A DNA stretch of 64,000 nucleotides from Opisthocomus hoazin (Eukaryota > Chordata > Aves > Opisthocomiformes > Opisthocomidae): contig NC_134422.1 in assembly GCF_030867145.1 (NCBI RefSeq), positions 7,009,531 to 7,073,530 on the forward strand. Reading direction: 5' to 3'. The notes beneath the pieces were generated by a model. The model ran no database searches, had not been told where the DNA came from, and saw only the letters and a program-made list of their open reading frames with translations. Shown here piece by piece: positions 47,901 to 59,159 of the stretch (position 1 is the first letter of the stretch; each line of letters begins with the position of its first letter). Position numbers and translations under genes: made by a program.

Positions 47901-50789
47901 AGGTATCTGAAGTGAAAAACTTTCAAGCGCAGTAACAGTGCAAATCAATAAGCTGTCTTGAGGCTGATTTTGGGACAGAATACATGTGAGGAAATAATTT
48001 GTCATGTGCTTAACTTTTATTGGGAGTGATTTAAGAGCATGATATCTCAAATCTGGGTCATGCAGTAAAAGAAAAGAATTGACACAAGGCCCAAGTGAAG
48101 TCAATGAAATTCCTGCATTAGGATCTGGAATAGGTCTAAAGAGAAAACAAAGAGCGTCTTTGGGGTAAAGCTGATGATTGTAACATACTTCCCTTTGCTC
48201 TAATGATTTTGCCCTGTGTGAGCTTTTGTTTCAGGTACGGATTGTGTCCTTGCCTGTATTTTAGCCTTGATTCTAGAAGCAGCTAACAGTTTATTGTTTC
48301 CATTGCACACATGAGAAATCAGTTCTCACAAACTGTTTTTTTATTTTGATTACTCTAAAGAAAATGGATCTCCCATTTGGTAGTGATGCAGTCTTTTACT
48401 AAACCTGATGGGACACATCCAGTCCAGGCTCTAACAAAGGAAGTTGTTGTTTAAGTGGCAAATTAGTAGATCTATAGCTTTACTCAGATGGCAGCAATTA
48501 GTGTAGTCATGATTTGTCATAATTGGTTTGAGAATATTAATTAACAATTTCTCCTCAGTCTGTTTTCTCTGAAATAGGCACTAACCACCGATAATGACCT
48601 ATTTCTCATGGGCTGGTTGGTATTACCACCCTTTCCTATGTTATTGCCATTGCCTTAGGCCTCACCTGCACTGGGCGGCTTCAACCAGTAACACTCTCAT
48701 TCTTTTGCAAGAGCTTCTGCAAGTCATCTACTCTGGGTTCAGAGAGTCCTCACAGAGACTGGTTTTACCTGCAGGTGTTACGCGGTGTTGTGAAGGAGTG
48801 TTTTGTTGTCTCCTCTACAATGGTTGAGTGGGAGTTCATTTACAGTGCACTGTGGGATGCCTCTCTGCGGTTGTGAAATCCTTAGCATCAATTAAGCTGG
48901 TCCTCTGCACCCCATCAAACTTTGTTTCACAAACTTGATGTTTGTTTTAAACTTGTGTATCAGCTTCTCTTTAAATGAAGAAGGTAGTGCCTGTACAGTT
49001 ACCTTGTTTCCTAGTACTCCAAACTGCATTTTCTTGTGATTTCTGACTTGTTCTTCAGCAGAAATGGCAATTCCTGGGAGGCTATGTTTCTATCTACTTA
49101 GCTCTAGAAGTAGGCAACTGAATTTAATTAAAGATGAGTGTCTTCTGATGAAGTGACACGCAGGCTTTGCCCAGCACCCCTGGCAGCACACGCGTTGCCA
49201 CGGCTCCGCACCTGCCTGGTCTGAAGCAGGGCAGATTGCAGGTCAGAGCACCCTTTTTGACCGGATCATGGCTCCGACAAGTCTCAGCTTGATGTGTTTC
49301 ATCTCTGAGTACCTCAGCAGAGGTTTGCAGGCTTTGACTTGTCGATTGCTAAAGCTACCCCTCCGTTGTCAGGCAGCACAGACTGCTCAGCAGCTCTGAG
49401 CTGCCTGCGTTTGTTCCATGAGTTGCACACTGCTGTAAGCATTTGAGCCGGGCACCAGCAGCCCATTCTCATGAGTGGGAGGCAAAGCTTTGTCAACAGA
49501 GGCCAAAGAGAAAATACTAATGTAACGTGGGAGCAGAGCTGGTGGCTCAGCTGCACTGAAATGAATCACCAATTCAAGTTCAGTCCTTCATTTTCAAGCT
49601 GGCAGGGGCTATGAGTGCTGATAAGGCAACATCCTCAGCTGGTGCAAACGTGCCTCATTTCGCTGTATATCTCAGCTGCTCTCCAGTGTGAGGTGCATCC
49701 AACTTCCCGTGACTGGATTGATGATTCAGTCTGAGAGTTTTGTGGGTTATGATGAAAGGGGAAGTCCAAGGCTCTGAGAGAAAGAGGAGGAATCTTCGTT
49801 TTTGGAGAAGGGCAGGGAGGACAGATTTTGAGATGTGGTAATAGAAAATAGAAGGAAAAAAAATACTTTGCTGTGACAAAATGTCACTCTTCACTGCTCT
49901 TCATATGTGAGCTTTCGTTTGAGAAGAAATTCAGAGACTGGATTTGCAAAGGGGTTTACATGTAGATTGTGTTTTTACAACATTTATGCTGTTGTTGACA
50001 AAGCTTTTTTTTTTTTTTCATCTGATAAAACTAAACAAATTTCAGGCTGTAATAAGCCAAATTCATCATAAGAACAGGCCACTGCAGCTGCTAAAACTTG
50101 GCCATGTGTATCTACAGAGTCAAGAGCTAGCATTTTAAAAAATGCATATTATGTGATTTTCTTTTATGTTGGAAATTGACAGGACAATAAAGATATCAAG
50201 CATTTTTCTAAAGTAACTGTCAAAGTGTAAGTCTCACAGTGGCAGTTAGGTATTCCATAATTAGTTAGAGAAACATAGATGTCTTTATGTAGTGACTCTT
50301 TAAAGTGTTTTGTTACACTTTGACAATGGTTTTGGGGTACTGGGTAATGGGGTTTACACTTCAGCCTTCATGGTTACACCAAGGCAGAAACCAGCAGGAG
50401 GTTAGAGAGTTCACAGTGTTGCAAGTGCAGACAAATAGTTTGCAGCTGAGAATACTTTCTTGCAGTGAACGTTTTATTTTCCTTAATTCAGAGATCATAA
50501 AATGGCACAGCAGATAAAGCATTTGATGTGTATAAAAGATTAGGTTAGAGGCTGCAGTGTGGGTCAGTCTGAAGCATATGTACATAAGAGGCATGGTTGG
50601 TGGTAGCAGTAACCAGTTTTTCCTCTCTGATTCTGGTGATCCTTACAAGCTTTCCTAGACATTTTGTGGGAGAGAAAAGAGCTCTGTTGATGTGGAACCG
50701 CTAGAAGCCTATTTCAGAGCTTTCTGGATCACCTAGATCTGTAGTTGCTAGTGGGTTGTTATCTTCTCTCTCTCGTCTTTGTCTTGCAG
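44929..50789. other. Long intron-like stretch
   Basis: No gene is supported. Strong isolated splice motifs (for example the doubled acceptor/donor ctgcag|gtgagc at about 47014) lack partners. A GC-richer patch at about 49150-49560 contains overlapping short frames on the minus strand without domains. Confidence 0.5.
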
Positions 50790-50891
50790 CCTCTGCTTGT
50801 CCCTGCCAAAAACATCAACCTCACAATCTCAGTTTGCTTGCAAAGCTATGAAGGTTTTGCTTGTTACTCCACCCTGGAATGGTTGCGGTGA
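50790..50891 (+). other. Candidate terminal exon (33 codons)
   Basis: The acceptor is outstanding (tcttctctctctcgtctttgtcttgcag, ending at 50789, given here only as a motif). The phase-0 frame runs 33 codons, PLLVPAKNINLTISVCLQSY onward, to TGA at 50889-50891. It has no strong donor, so it could only be a last coding exon; a weak GCG|GTGAAC overlaps the stop. No domain is recognised, though one possible N-glycosylation site (NLT) is present. Confidence 0.2.
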
Positions 50892-53200
50892 ACCCAAATG
50901 ATCAGTGCAGGTTGTTATCTGATTGTGCTTTGTTTTAACCTGTTGACATCAGAGAAGATTCAAATAATCCAGTCAAGCTTCCAGCTGACCAACACTCATA
51001 GTTTTAGAAATCACATTTAAATGATTCATAAGCTATCGCCGCATTGTATGGTTTTCAGCAACAAGTAGTTAGAACCGTTAGCGTGGCTGCATATTCTGTT
51101 GGGCATCTGGCCTCTGAAATTTTTGGAGACTGACTGTGCAGATGGACTCAGAGAAGGCAGAGCAGCTTCTGTGCTCAGAGGAGCAGCCAGACTTTTCATG
51201 TCTGAAACCTCTCCGTCCCCACCATTAAATTTCTATATTGATTTCCAGAATCCAAAACTGAACACTCAGACTCTCTGCTACATGTGCCGTGCACCTGAAA
51301 GACACATGTTAATAAGAGAGAGAGAAGATTTGCCTGTTTAAAAGTAGCTGCTATTATCAGGAGAAATGAAGGGTGCTGATTTTGCAGCATTAAGCTATCC
51401 TGCTATATGGAGGGAAAGAAACATGGCATGAATCTGTGAAAAGCTGGAAAGTTTACAAAGGAGTGATCCCGCAGCTTGTAGCAACAGCAGCTGTGCTGTG
51501 ACATACAGACTGATGTACCAGTTGTCTGATCAATAGGTTTTACTTCTAGCACTATTATTTCTTGGCAGCCAACCTAATGTAATTACGTATGTTTTCCTGC
51601 AACAAGCAAACACTTTATGTGGTTGAGGAAACAGCTGCAGTACATTGAAAAGCTGATTTGCATAGATATGAAAGTATAGTCACAGAATTACAAAATTACA
51701 TGTGGTGTAGGGTTACATGTTAATGGCAAGGATTATAAATACATGTAGGGATTATAAATACCTATAATGCCCTTTTATTTAAAATTAATTAATATTTAGC
51801 CATTTTGAACATTGAAAGACAGTTTCTCATCTGACTATTTATAAGTGTGTTTAGGCTAAAAATGACTTTGAATATGACTGAACTGGAGGTCTTTGCATTG
51901 TTCCGTATTTTCTATTTTGAGCTGCTCTTCAGAGCTGGAGAGCCATGGGGAAACCTTCAGAAAGGATTGCCAAGCCAGATAAAAATTGCCTCATTTCTTT
52001 CAAACTTAAACTAAGCTCCTTGTTTTTAAATTCATAGAGAAGTTTCTGAAGCAACCTGGTACAATCTCTCATGTATGGACTGCATAACACAGATACTAAA
52101 TCCCAGGTTGCAAGTAATCTGCAGGCTGTTAATACATGACCAGGGATATTTACTGAGTAGTTACACGAACTGCTTCCAGAAAAGACCTAGTGACAGCACA
52201 AGCGTTTCTGCAGATGTATGTCAAAAAAGAACAGATTTGGTGGAGCAAAACTTAAAGGTTTGTTTCAGTCCCTCATCTGCTTTACCTTGTGCCATACAAG
52301 AGAGATGGTAATGCAAACCAGAAAAGGAAGGCTAAAAATGTGGAGGACAGCATCAGCCTATACTGCTTTAAATTATATGTGGAATTACAGCATCACACTG
52401 GGATGTTTGAGTTCCTGCCCTGTGCAGGGGCAGCTTGGCAGGGACACCTCATGATGAGGTTGCAGCTGAAGTGGTCTTTAGCCCAATGTTTTAAGAGAAA
52501 CTTAGCACCAGTTCTGGGTTACCGTGAGACAAGGAGGCTCTAAACTGCACACACATCTGCAATGGAGACAGAAACCTTTCAGAAGAGAGCACCGTAGGCT
52601 GCTGGGGCCAACAGTCACGAGGTCAGCCCTCTCTGCTTATGTATCCAGAGCCCTGTGTGCTCACAGTGCAGTCAGCACAGTACAGTGCTGACATAGTGAA
52701 ATGAGTCCAGCTGAAGCTGTTGGTGCTGTCCCCATAGAAATGCATTGTTTTGATTTTTTGGGTGGTTTTATGATGATTTGATTGATGTGATTGGTTTCAT
52801 CTGACAGATTCGGTTGTGCAATTTGTTCAGCTCTTCATGAAGTAAGAACAGAAGAATGCTCCAAGTGTCATGACAGCATGATGAGATGAGCTCTGCTTCA
52901 TCTACTCATGATATTTCAAAATATGTTGCCACATTTTCCTCCAGTTGTTCATTCTGCCCATCTGCTGGATGCTACATTTCTTGCCGGCAGCAGAAAAATC
53001 GGCCTCAGTGCCCAAAGGGTGGTGGTTCTTTATTCTGAGGTGGTTTTTGCTGACAGTTTTATCTTCTATCTGGACTTGGCATGGAAGCAGCTCAGGAGCC
53101 ATCTGTTGAATGATACCACAGTTCTGGGAGCTTACTTATCTCAGAGCGGAAGCCTTACTTCTGCCCCTGCTTCTTGGTTTCATCCTTTTCATTCCACCAG
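50892..53200. other. Intron-like stretch
   Basis: Nothing supported. At about 51731-51775 a short unit (ggattataaata) is present twice. Overlapping open frames around 52075-52543 have no splice context or domain. Confidence 0.5.
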
Positions 53201-53339
53201 GCTTTGGGAACAGTTCCAACGTTAACCAGAAAGAATATTACTGGTGTTTTTGCCAAAGCAGTGTGGGCTCAGTGGCTGGAGAGCACAGTGAGATGCAAAG
53301 AAAGAAGGAGGATGAGGGAAGGTACTAGCCCTCCTGTGG
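53201..53339 (+). other. Candidate coding exon (139 bp), unidentified
   Basis: A long pyrimidine tract and AG (ctttcattccaccag type, ending at 53200) precede it. A donor TGTGG|GTGAGTTG follows 53339. The phase-0 frame stays open for 46 codons and leaves in phase 1. It begins ALGTVPTLTRKNITGVFAKA and ends with a basic stretch (CKERRRMREG). One N-glycosylation-type site (NIT) is present. Without splicing the frame would stop soon after, at TAG 53354-53356. No family is recognised. It is in phase with 44838-44928. Confidence 0.28.
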
Positions 53340-56073
53340 GTGAGTTGTCAAACTAGCCTGTGCAGGTTACTGATTCTGCAACATGACCCCACCGTCACCT
53401 CCAGCAAGAACCCAAATCTGGATGGAGGAATTGTCTGAAGCTTTCAGATCCATCTTTAGCTTTTCTGACAGCAGATTATTGCAGCTATTGCATGATTAGC
53501 TTGCACTGGCACTTTGGGCCTGGAGATAAACTCTTACCAAGTCAACTAATATGTTCTTGTTACCTTGAGTAGAAGACGCTGGGCCTCATTGGAGTACATG
53601 CCCCTTTTTGAGCAGGGCAAAATGGATTACAGGAATTCTACGTCTGCAAGCAACAAACAGTAGAGAGAAAATGGCATGCTTTGGGGGCTGAGGCTGTTAT
53701 TCTGTGTTTCCACACTAGCTAGCAGACTGGATGTGTGCCTGAGGATGCTGTGGTCAAGAGCAGGCAGACAAGGTGGTCAAGAGCAGGCAGACAAGGATGA
53801 GCTCTGCCTGCCATCTGAAGTGCTGGGACACAAGCTGTTTTGATTTGGAAGGTGTCTAGATGTGTTAGGGTAGATGTGCAACACTTTGGGAAAACCGTGT
53901 CAGACTTCTTTGTGTGGAGGCCTGTGAAGTGGCTGATGAGCCCATCCGATGTGGCGTGTTTGAGAAGCTTGTCAGTAATCTACATGTTATGCATAGTCAC
54001 CATAAAAGGCAATGTGAAAATGTGGTGATGAGACCTAACTGAAAGGAGAGACTGGAAGGAGCTCAGATCGCACTTCGTATGAGCTGCCAATTGCCCTGAA
54101 CAGGCAGGGTGCGTGAGTATAGGGTTGGTGGTAAAGCACTCTTCTGATGAAAGCTCCCACTTTCTGTTTCGGAACAGCTGAAGAGACCCTCCTGGCTCTG
54201 TGCCTGAACCTGAACAAATGCTGGAGATAGATAGGTTGATAAAAAACTGAGTGCTTTCTTCGGTCAGTTTTTTTGTGTCTTTTCATTTGAGAATTGTAAC
54301 TCTTTGATCACACAACCTGCTTTGCTTATGACACTACAAATAAAGAAATTATGACTGTACTTTATCCCACTGAAGTAAAGGAGTTTTTAATAGCGAGATT
54401 TAATGGGAATAGAGTCAGGCTTCTAGAGAAATCTAAAGTAAGACTAAAATGCTAGCAATAATTGAAAAGAGAGTTGCATGAGGCCAGTCTTTCTGCTGAG
54501 GGAGACTATGAAAGGCTGAATGGTATAGGAAGTCGAGATAGGAAGACTAGTCATTAAGGCAATAAAGAAAACTTTTGAATATAATGCTTGTGGACCATGA
54601 ATCTTGAGCAGTGAAGATATTTCACACTCATGCTAATTTTTCCAAGTTTAGAAGTTAGAATTAGAGGTGAGCAGTGTAGTTATCAAAGTCTTGCATTTAT
54701 TAGCAAAATTATTTTTTTGTATTTTTAAAACATTTAAAACCCATACTTAGGGAAAATACTGTCTTCGGAGGCAAGAATTGGCTTAGGACATTTATAGGAT
54801 GCCTGTGCTCACTAGTTTCCTTCTCTGAGCACAGAAACTGCACAGTTGCAACACCGTAACGTAAGGTAAAGGAATACATGGGATGGGGGGGAACTTTTTA
54901 GACTGGCTTTGCTACTAACAAAGGGTGAGGGTGCAGATCCACATCAGCTGAAGTTCATCGGTTCTGGGGCATGCCCTCCCACCCATATATTCTGTGCCAC
55001 TTTCTTAGTGCCAGCAGTGATGCACAGGAAACTGATTAATCTAAAATTTCCTGTGATGAAAAAAAGAGATTGAGATGTGATGGAGATGCTCCCTTATTAA
55101 CATGCAAGTATGTGATGAGCAAACTTGTTTCCTCAAAGCGCTGTTGACACCTCTGAAACTGCAGTCTGACGAGACAATCAACCAAGCTTCTGACTATTTC
55201 CTTGGATCCAAACTGACTCTTTCTCATCATGTGAATTACTGATCCAGTGTGAACTTGCTCTGCTGGTACAAATTTCCTGAAGAAAATATTGACCAGTCAG
55301 CTCTCCACTGGCAGGCTTCAGGCTAGATCAGATGCCACCTCTGTTCCCCCGCACTGTGTGAACCTGGTCCAAAAGCTTAAAACTTACAAACTCTGTCGTG
55401 TGTCAGTGTGGCAGATGTGGACCCGTGTGCCAACATGCGATCCAGGGCAGAGTGGTCCTGGTGGGTGGTGAGGGAGGGCACAGAGCTGGTGCTAATTTCT
55501 CATGGAAGAAAGGCACGACCTGCTGTTCACGAGGCAAAAGCCTCTTCCTCCTCTCGCTGTGCCAGCGGAACCTCGGTGGGGATGGCGCATACGCTGGCAG
55601 CAGGAGCTGCTCCACTGGCCGTGCCTGCACAGGCGCCGCTGCTTGCGTTGCACAGAGGCTTCTCCTGGCAGGCTGCAGGTGCCAGGGGCAAAGGGAGCAT
55701 GAGGCCATGGCCAGACCATCACTGCAAAAACAGATGTTGCAATCGAGGGTTACAGCGTCTTTGCTTGAAGTGTGCTGTCTGCATGGCTCAAACCGATTAA
55801 AGATGCCTGCACTCCACTTTGCTGTGTTCACACTGTGCACAGAGCTGTGTTGGGGAGGTGAAAGTGTGTTGGAGAGTTTATATTTGTGTCTTTAACATTG
55901 GCAGGAAGCATGTACAAAGCTTCCTGATCCTTGTGTGCTTGCCTTGATGCTTAGGTTCCTTCAGGACTTGATATAATTTCAGAGTGAACAGCTTTCCTTG
56001 AACTTTGCTGTCTTTTTCCTGGATATTGGACTGGGAGCAATGCTTCTGTGAATGACCTGCTTGCATCTTTCAG
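53340..56073. other. Intron-like stretch with a GC-rich pocket
   Basis: No gene is supported. Around 55400-55840 GC content rises and several frames on both strands are open for 60 to 165 codons at once, as expected from composition alone; this does not reach CpG-island character. The rest is AT-rich. Confidence 0.5.
53751..53796. repeat. Perfect tandem duplication, 23 bp x 2
   Basis: A 23-base unit beginning tggtcaagagcaggcagaca is repeated exactly at 53751-53773 and 53774-53796. The identity implies a recent event. Confidence 0.92.
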
Positions 56074-56143
56074 AGTGGTTTTTGGGATTGAGAAGGGTTA
56101 GTGGAGGCTGAAAATTCCTGGTTTAGAATGGCAAGTCGCTGAG
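56074..56143 (+). other. Candidate non-coding exon (70 bp)
   Basis: Strong acceptor (gacctgcttgcatctttcag) ending at 56073 and perfect donor (GCTGAG|GTGAGTTAG) after 56143. All three frames contain stops, so if transcribed it would be an untranslated or lncRNA exon, or a poison exon of the rightward gene. Confidence 0.22.
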
Positions 56144-59121
56144 GTGAGTTAGAAACCTGTGGAAGGGTCCAGGTTTGGTTTTAGGCTGAAGTAGATAAAC
56201 TGGAACCTGTAGGTATGAATAATAAGCTAAAAAGAACTATTCTAGGAAAGTAAGAGACCAATAAAAAGATGTGAAATTAAAGAAAAGAGAACAAATGGTA
56301 AATATGAGAAATGTGAATTGAAATAGTGTGTATGGAGGCATATGAAATAGCATTACTTAATGCCAGTAAGTTAGTGTAGACAAATCAAATGTTCATATAA
56401 TGAGGAAAGAGTAGTGAAGTAGTAGCAATTCTGTTGTTGCTCAAAAAGGGGAGCAGAAATCTGTATATGTATTCAAAGAGCATTAATCTATTCAATATGC
56501 CTCCTGGGGACTCTTAGAGCCCTTACAAGCTGCAGGGAAGTGTATCTGGCTTCAGAAGACGATGCTTGTGCTTTTCAGATGATCTTGCTGAGACGAATAA
56601 ACAAATAGGGCTGGGAGTATGGAAATGATCGGTTGGTAAGGTCTTTTTGGAATTTAAACAAGTGTATTACTCAGTATGAAAAGACTGTCTGAGAATTGAT
56701 GGAACCCTGAGGACTGACTACAGAGATGGGATATATATGAAAGAATGATAACGCATGTGAGAACTGAAGCTGAAAAGGCACGCCAGTTAAAAGTGAGGCT
56801 GGAAATGCAACAGGATTGTGTCTTGTTCTCCAAGTTGTTTGAAATTCTCAAGCATAAGCTTCTTAACACTTGCTGGAAGAAGACATGCTAAAGATTACCA
56901 GCCTGACGGTATTAGGGTATGCAAGGTATTAAGAATGGTAATTACCATGACCTCATACATAAATAATCATTTAAGAACACAGCTGATTTCTGGAGCCTTA
57001 ACAGTGTGCTGTCAGTGTAGAAAATACAAAAAGAAAGTTTGTTGAAGCAGGGAATGCCTTCAGTCTAAGAATCTATCAAGGAAGGAAACTTTGAGAACCA
57101 AAAAAGCAAACATTATCAGGTTCCATAAAAAGGCAGTGAAGTTGAGCAAGAGATGCTGAACAAGAACCTGTAGGCAGGTTTTTAGATTTTGCCAATGTGA
57201 AATGTTAGTGGTAATCTCCTAAACAGAGCAGGCCAGGGTTTTCATGCTACTGGAAAATACCAGCTCCCACCAGATGAGTACATTTTTGGTACCTTTTCAG
57301 GTCAGCTGATTTCTAATTAGTTTCTAAAATATGAACATAAAATGCTAATTGTAGACATATTTGTGTTTGAAAAGTGGGACTTTATCCATACAATTACTTT
57401 AAATGTCTGTTTTGTTATCTTGTTTATGACTCTGTTGTCTGAAATGTCATCAATTTTCTGGTTAGCATCAATTCTGGCAGTGTTTCCCGAGCCAAATATA
57501 AACTGCACAACATCTCTGTGGTGTAAGATGTGTAATAAGTGGTAATTCACTGTGCAGTTTGACAATAATTATTCATAGCTTTAGCATTTGCAACTTGATA
57601 GCCTATTTTAACAATATTGTTAAGAAGATTCTCAAATAAACAATTCTGTAACTACGCAATCATAATGAATTTACATAATGTGTGATAAGTACATTTAATT
57701 TTTAATTTAAATGTAACTCCAGTTGGAGTACCTCTGAAATAATTAATGGAAAGACAGTGAAAAGTCATGAATGCTGTTAATTGTGAGTAGGAGACTATAT
57801 TTAGTCTCTGTTCCCCACTATCACAGAAGACTTGCATTTAAAAAAAATAATTTCTGAGAATGAATCCTAGATGCTTGGTACAGATTTCTACAGGCAGAGA
57901 TATTTTTAAAGAGGTGGTGTGTATCCAGTTATGAATTTAATGACAAACTTTAACACTTGATTAAAAAAATGTAGATTTTGCATTTTAATATGAAAATTTT
58001 CTTGGTTATGTAGGATGCAGTTGATGGAAGAGTTAAGCAATGGAGTACTGAATAAAACAGAAGTTTACATGTCTGCACTAAAATTTTTCATCTTTTCTCA
58101 TCCAACATTTAAGAAGCGTCTTTTCTGAGGGCAGTACTAAGCTGGAAATGAATTATCCAAAGGTGTGGGTTTGTTAGTGGGAGGGTTGCTTTTGTTTTTT
58201 AAACAAAAGATAAGGTATGCATAAACACATTCTCATACTACCCTATGAGCAGTTGCAATTAAATGAATTAAGGTAGTTAGATATAGAATTATGTAATTTG
58301 CAGCAATCTAGTAATAACAATTTCAAAATTTGTTTCCATAATCTTTTGCTGTCTTTTGACTCTTACTTCTTATTGAGAGGCCACCAGGAGGGTTGGTGGC
58401 TATTCTGTTCAGTTCATTTTGTTTCAGAGCTCAAACCATTCATGTCTGCTTAACATTGTACGTGAATTCCCCAGAGTTTCCTTGCAGGATAGTCAGCTTT
58501 TTGAAGAGTTTACATCATACTATTGTTCTATAGGAGTCTTTTTTTTTTTTTTCCCAAGGGCATGATTTTGTATGTTGAAATGTAACTTCTTTATAGTTTC
58601 TATTGTTCACTGAATTTTCCAATTAGAGTGCACCTCAGCTGAAGCCTGTGAGAATTCTCTGTGAATTACAATGTCATGTTGAGCTGCAGCAGTTATGAAG
58701 GTGCTGTGTCAGAAGATATGAAGCAGTTTTCCCAAGTACACATCTGCAATTGCATTTATTTTAAAACTTGAAATAAAACTTGAAATTGAGCTTTTCTTAG
58801 AGTTTTTTTCTGATCTGTGTTTTTCAATCTCCTCTCTTTTTATTTGAGGATCAATAACATATATTGTGCCCAGAGGGTACATTTGTTTGTGTTACAGAAC
58901 ATCTCATGAGCTGTCATTTCCAAGCTGCTGGACTGCAAAGCCAAGCTGAGTAGATTCTCTAGTTTTCTTTTTAAATGTCACTGACTTAATTTATTTTTTT
59001 TCTAGTATCTTAACAGCTAGCCTTCTCCTTGTAAGTGTCTCTTCATTCATTTAATATTGCAGTATAGCTTATAATTTTCCACATAACAATTGGAGGGCTA
59101 TACTCCTCTCACTCCTTCCAG
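56144..59121. other. Intron-like stretch
   Basis: AT-rich. No gene or clear repeat. A 25-base segment at 59006-59030 lies between a strong acceptor (tttattttttttctag) and GTAAGT but is too short to weigh. Confidence 0.5.
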
Positions 59122-59159
59122 ACAGAGAAATACTGTAGTATGATTTGGGGTATTAGAAG
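59122..59159 (+). other. Candidate micro-exon (38 bp)
   Basis: Excellent acceptor (tactcctctcactccttccag) ending at 59121 and consensus donor (AGAAG|GTAAGCTG) after 59159. The phase-0 frame is open (TEKYCSMIWGIR) and leaves in phase 2; the other two frames are closed. The exit phase matches the entry phase of 62821-63038. Confidence 0.25.

Noticed and set aside
55398..55895. Overlapping open frames in a GC-rich pocket
   Set aside because: Several frames on both strands are open together, as expected from composition; no CpG-island features or splice pair.
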